Positions 15,050 through 16,481 of a stretch of DNA of 16,481 nucleotides are shown in pieces. The stretch's first letter is position 1. The number at the start of each line of letters is the position of its first letter. Made by a program: the position numbers and the translations under genes. Where the stretch lies: positions 1-16,481 of the forward strand of contig JALOMZ010000005.1 in the NCBI GenBank assembly GCA_025455205.1, given 5' to 3'. The notes under the pieces were generated by a model. That model made no database searches, was not told where the DNA came from, and was given only the letters and a program-made list of their open reading frames with translations. This DNA comes from Chitinophagaceae bacterium. Its GTDB lineage: Bacteria > Bacteroidota > Bacteroidia > Chitinophagales > Chitinophagaceae.

Positions 15050-16481
15050 TCAGAGCTTGTCAACCGTGAGGCCCTGGTTCACCTTCACCTCCGTGATACT
15101 CACATTCTGCTTGAAGGCGCCAAAATCAACGGTCATCTTGGCCGGAAATTTCAGGCCCGCATTTTCCTTATACTCCAGGATGCGGGTGGTGATGGTCATC
15201 TTACCCATGGGCCCGCCTTCCTGTTCCTTCACTTCCTGCACTTTGAGGCCTGTAGCTACATCGTAAAATGCATGGAAGGGCGTACCACCCGGCATGGTAA
15301 TGGCAATCTTGTAGGCATCCTTGCCCTCCACCGCCTCAATACCTTTGAGTTCTGTTTTTACAGCGGCATTGTTCAGGTAATAGCGCTCTTCAAATACAGC
15401 CGCTTTGGCATCGAGTTCAGCCTTGGCGGCATCGTCTACGGGCTGCGCCATTCCCTGGGCGGTAACCTTGTATTCGGATCCTTTCTTTGACTGGTTCATC
15501 AGCTCCATGCCGCCCATCTTCACCACGGCAGCAAAACCGTTGGGCAGCACATGCTTCTGCTCATACTGCATCTGTTGTCCCATGACCTCCGCCGTACCCA
15601 CGAAGGTTACATCTTTCAGGGCGTTCAGGGCGGTTTCATTGCCATAGGCTTTCAGGGCCTGCTGCAGTACCGAGGTGGCGGTGACATTGGCGGCTACTTT
15701 CTTCTCTTCGGGCGCTGCCACCGGGTTGCCATAGATGTCGAAGTATTTCACTTCGCCATATTTATCCAGCCCCTTGGCAATTTCCTTTGCATTGCCCACA
15801 ATGGTGATCACCAGGTTATTGACCGGCACATACTGGGTTGCCATTTGCTTCACCTCAGCGGCCGATACCGATGACAGGCGGGTGAGATAGTTGCGGTAGT
15901 AGTCTTTGGGAAGGTTGTACCGGGCCACGTTGAGGGCAAAGCCGGCAATGGTGCCGGGGTCTTCCAGGCTGCGGGCAAAGCCGCCGCTCATGTAGTTCTT
16001 GAGGGCCGTTACTTCGCTGTCGCTGGCCACTTCATTGCGAATGCGGTTGAATTCATGGATGAACTGCCCGATGGCGCTGTCGGTCTTCTCATTGCGCACC
16101 GATGCGCTGGCCCGGAAGCGGCCTACGAGGCGGTCGCTGCTCACGCCACCACCGGCGCCATAGGTGAAACCATATTTCTCGCGCAGGTTCTGGTTCAGGC
16201 GGCTGCTGAAGCCACCGCCCAGCACATTGCTCATCACGCTGGCGGGAATGGCCTGGGGTGCACCGGGTTTCAGCTGCACCGGAGATCCGATATTGATGAC
16301 GCTCTGCACGGAGCTGGGACGGTCCACAATGGCGATCATGGTTTTGGCCGGCGGCTGCACTGCGGGGTAATTCATTTTGGGAACCTCGGCGCGGGCCCAT
16401 GTACCAAAATGCGCTTCGGTGAGCTTGCGGGCTTCATCTACCGTGATATCACCAACAAAAATGAGATAGGCAATATTGGGT
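15050..16481 (-). CDS. M16 (insulinase) family peptidase, C-terminal part with LolA-like extension (5' end outside window)
   Basis: There are 476 residues visible; the frame runs off the right edge. The first residues (PNIAYLIFVGDIT) belong to a linker and strand before the second M16 half-domain. SRLNQNLREKYGFTYGAGGG is the Arg/Tyr motif of M16 C-terminal domains, which binds substrate but has no zinc. No HxxEH is in the visible part; it must be in the missing N-terminal half or in a separate partner gene. After GNPVAAPEEKK a further region of about 215 residues (DVTFVGTAEVMGQQMQYEQK, then GKDAYKIAITMPGG and FYDVATGLKV) looks like the LolA/lipoprotein-carrier fold often attached to such peptidases. 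Activity on peptides in the periplasm is inferred. A terminator lies just downstream. Confidence 0.87.
   Translation of the reverse strand, partial: PNIAYLIFVGDITVDEARKLTEAHFGTWARAEVPKMNYPAVQPPAKTMIAIVDRPSSVQSVINIGSPVQLKPGAPQAIPASVMSNVLGGGFSSRLNQNLREKYGFTYGAGGGVSSDRLVGRFRASASVRNEKTDSAIGQFIHEFNRIRNEVASDSEVTALKNYMSGGFARSLEDPGTIAGFALNVARYNLPKDYYRNYLTRLSSVSAAEVKQMATQYVPVNNLVITIVGNAKEIAKGLDKYGEVKYFDIYGNPVAAPEEKKVAANVTATSVLQQALKAYGNETALNALKDVTFVGTAEVMGQQMQYEQKHVLPNGFAAVVKMGGMELMNQSKKGSEYKVTAQGMAQPVDDAAKAELDAKAAVFEERYYLNNAAVKTELKGIEAVEGKDAYKIAITMPGGTPFHAFYDVATGLKVQEVKEQEGGPMGKMTITTRILEYKENAGLKFPAKMTVDFGAFKQNVSITEVKVNQGLTVDKL

Noticed and set aside
13539..15266. A 575-codon plus-strand open frame across selD and its neighbours
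   Set aside because: It spans two well-supported minus-strand genes and a terminator and resembles no protein family; it is an antisense shadow.

Overview
The window looks like chromosomal DNA of a Bacteroidota bacterium, most likely family Chitinophagaceae (the family is inference). The reasons are a DUF5686 outer-membrane protein with an N-terminal carboxypeptidase-regulatory-like domain, an IPExxxVDY-type protein (a Bacteroidota family), signal peptides ending in A-Q, C-terminal barrel strands ending in Phe, TANNTTTG-type -7 boxes, and a moderately GC-rich coding style. I see no tRNA, rRNA, CRISPR array, insertion sequence or phage structural gene cluster.

Layout from left to right. (1) 3-1043, +: C-terminal part of an LTA-synthase/sulfatase-fold membrane phosphotransferase. 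(2) 1329-5243, +: a 1304-residue secreted fibre protein, the most striking object here. It has a signal peptide, a small N-terminal head, about 58 tandem copies of a 17-residue NTAxGxxAL-type repeat, and a C-terminal S74-type self-cleaving chaperone with coiled coil. (3) 5301-5654 and 5716-8196, -: a small membrane protein downstream of a DUF5686 outer-membrane protein. (4) 8324-10745, +: a compact cluster of M28 metallopeptidase with PDZ domain, IPExxxVDY protein and pterin-4a-carbinolamine dehydratase. (5) 10752-13097, -: a membrane-anchored metallophosphoesterase fused to an HdeD-like domain, ending 6 nt from the convergent dehydratase. (6) 13160-14978, -: selD followed after 1 nt by a putative outer-membrane protein. 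(7) 15050-16481, -: C-terminal part of an M16 peptidase with a LolA-like extension, cut by the window edge and separated from selD by a clear hairpin terminator.

Most products act at the cell envelope: fibre, outer-membrane protein, secreted peptidases, membrane phosphatase and LtaS-like transferase. The others (dehydratase, SelD, IPExxxVDY protein) are cytoplasmic housekeeping functions. No single pathway joins them all.

The main lead is the fibre protein. Its 17-residue repeats are organised into a higher-order cycle of eight units, marked by a GDSAL unit at repeat numbers 2, 9, 17, 25, 33, 41 and 50. The only matches to the Bacteroidota O-glycosylation sequon D-S/T-A/I/L/V/M/T in the whole protein are the seven DSA sites inside those units. 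A second theme is that several genes have a TANNTTTG-like box only 3-5 nt before the ATG, which suggests leaderless transcripts.
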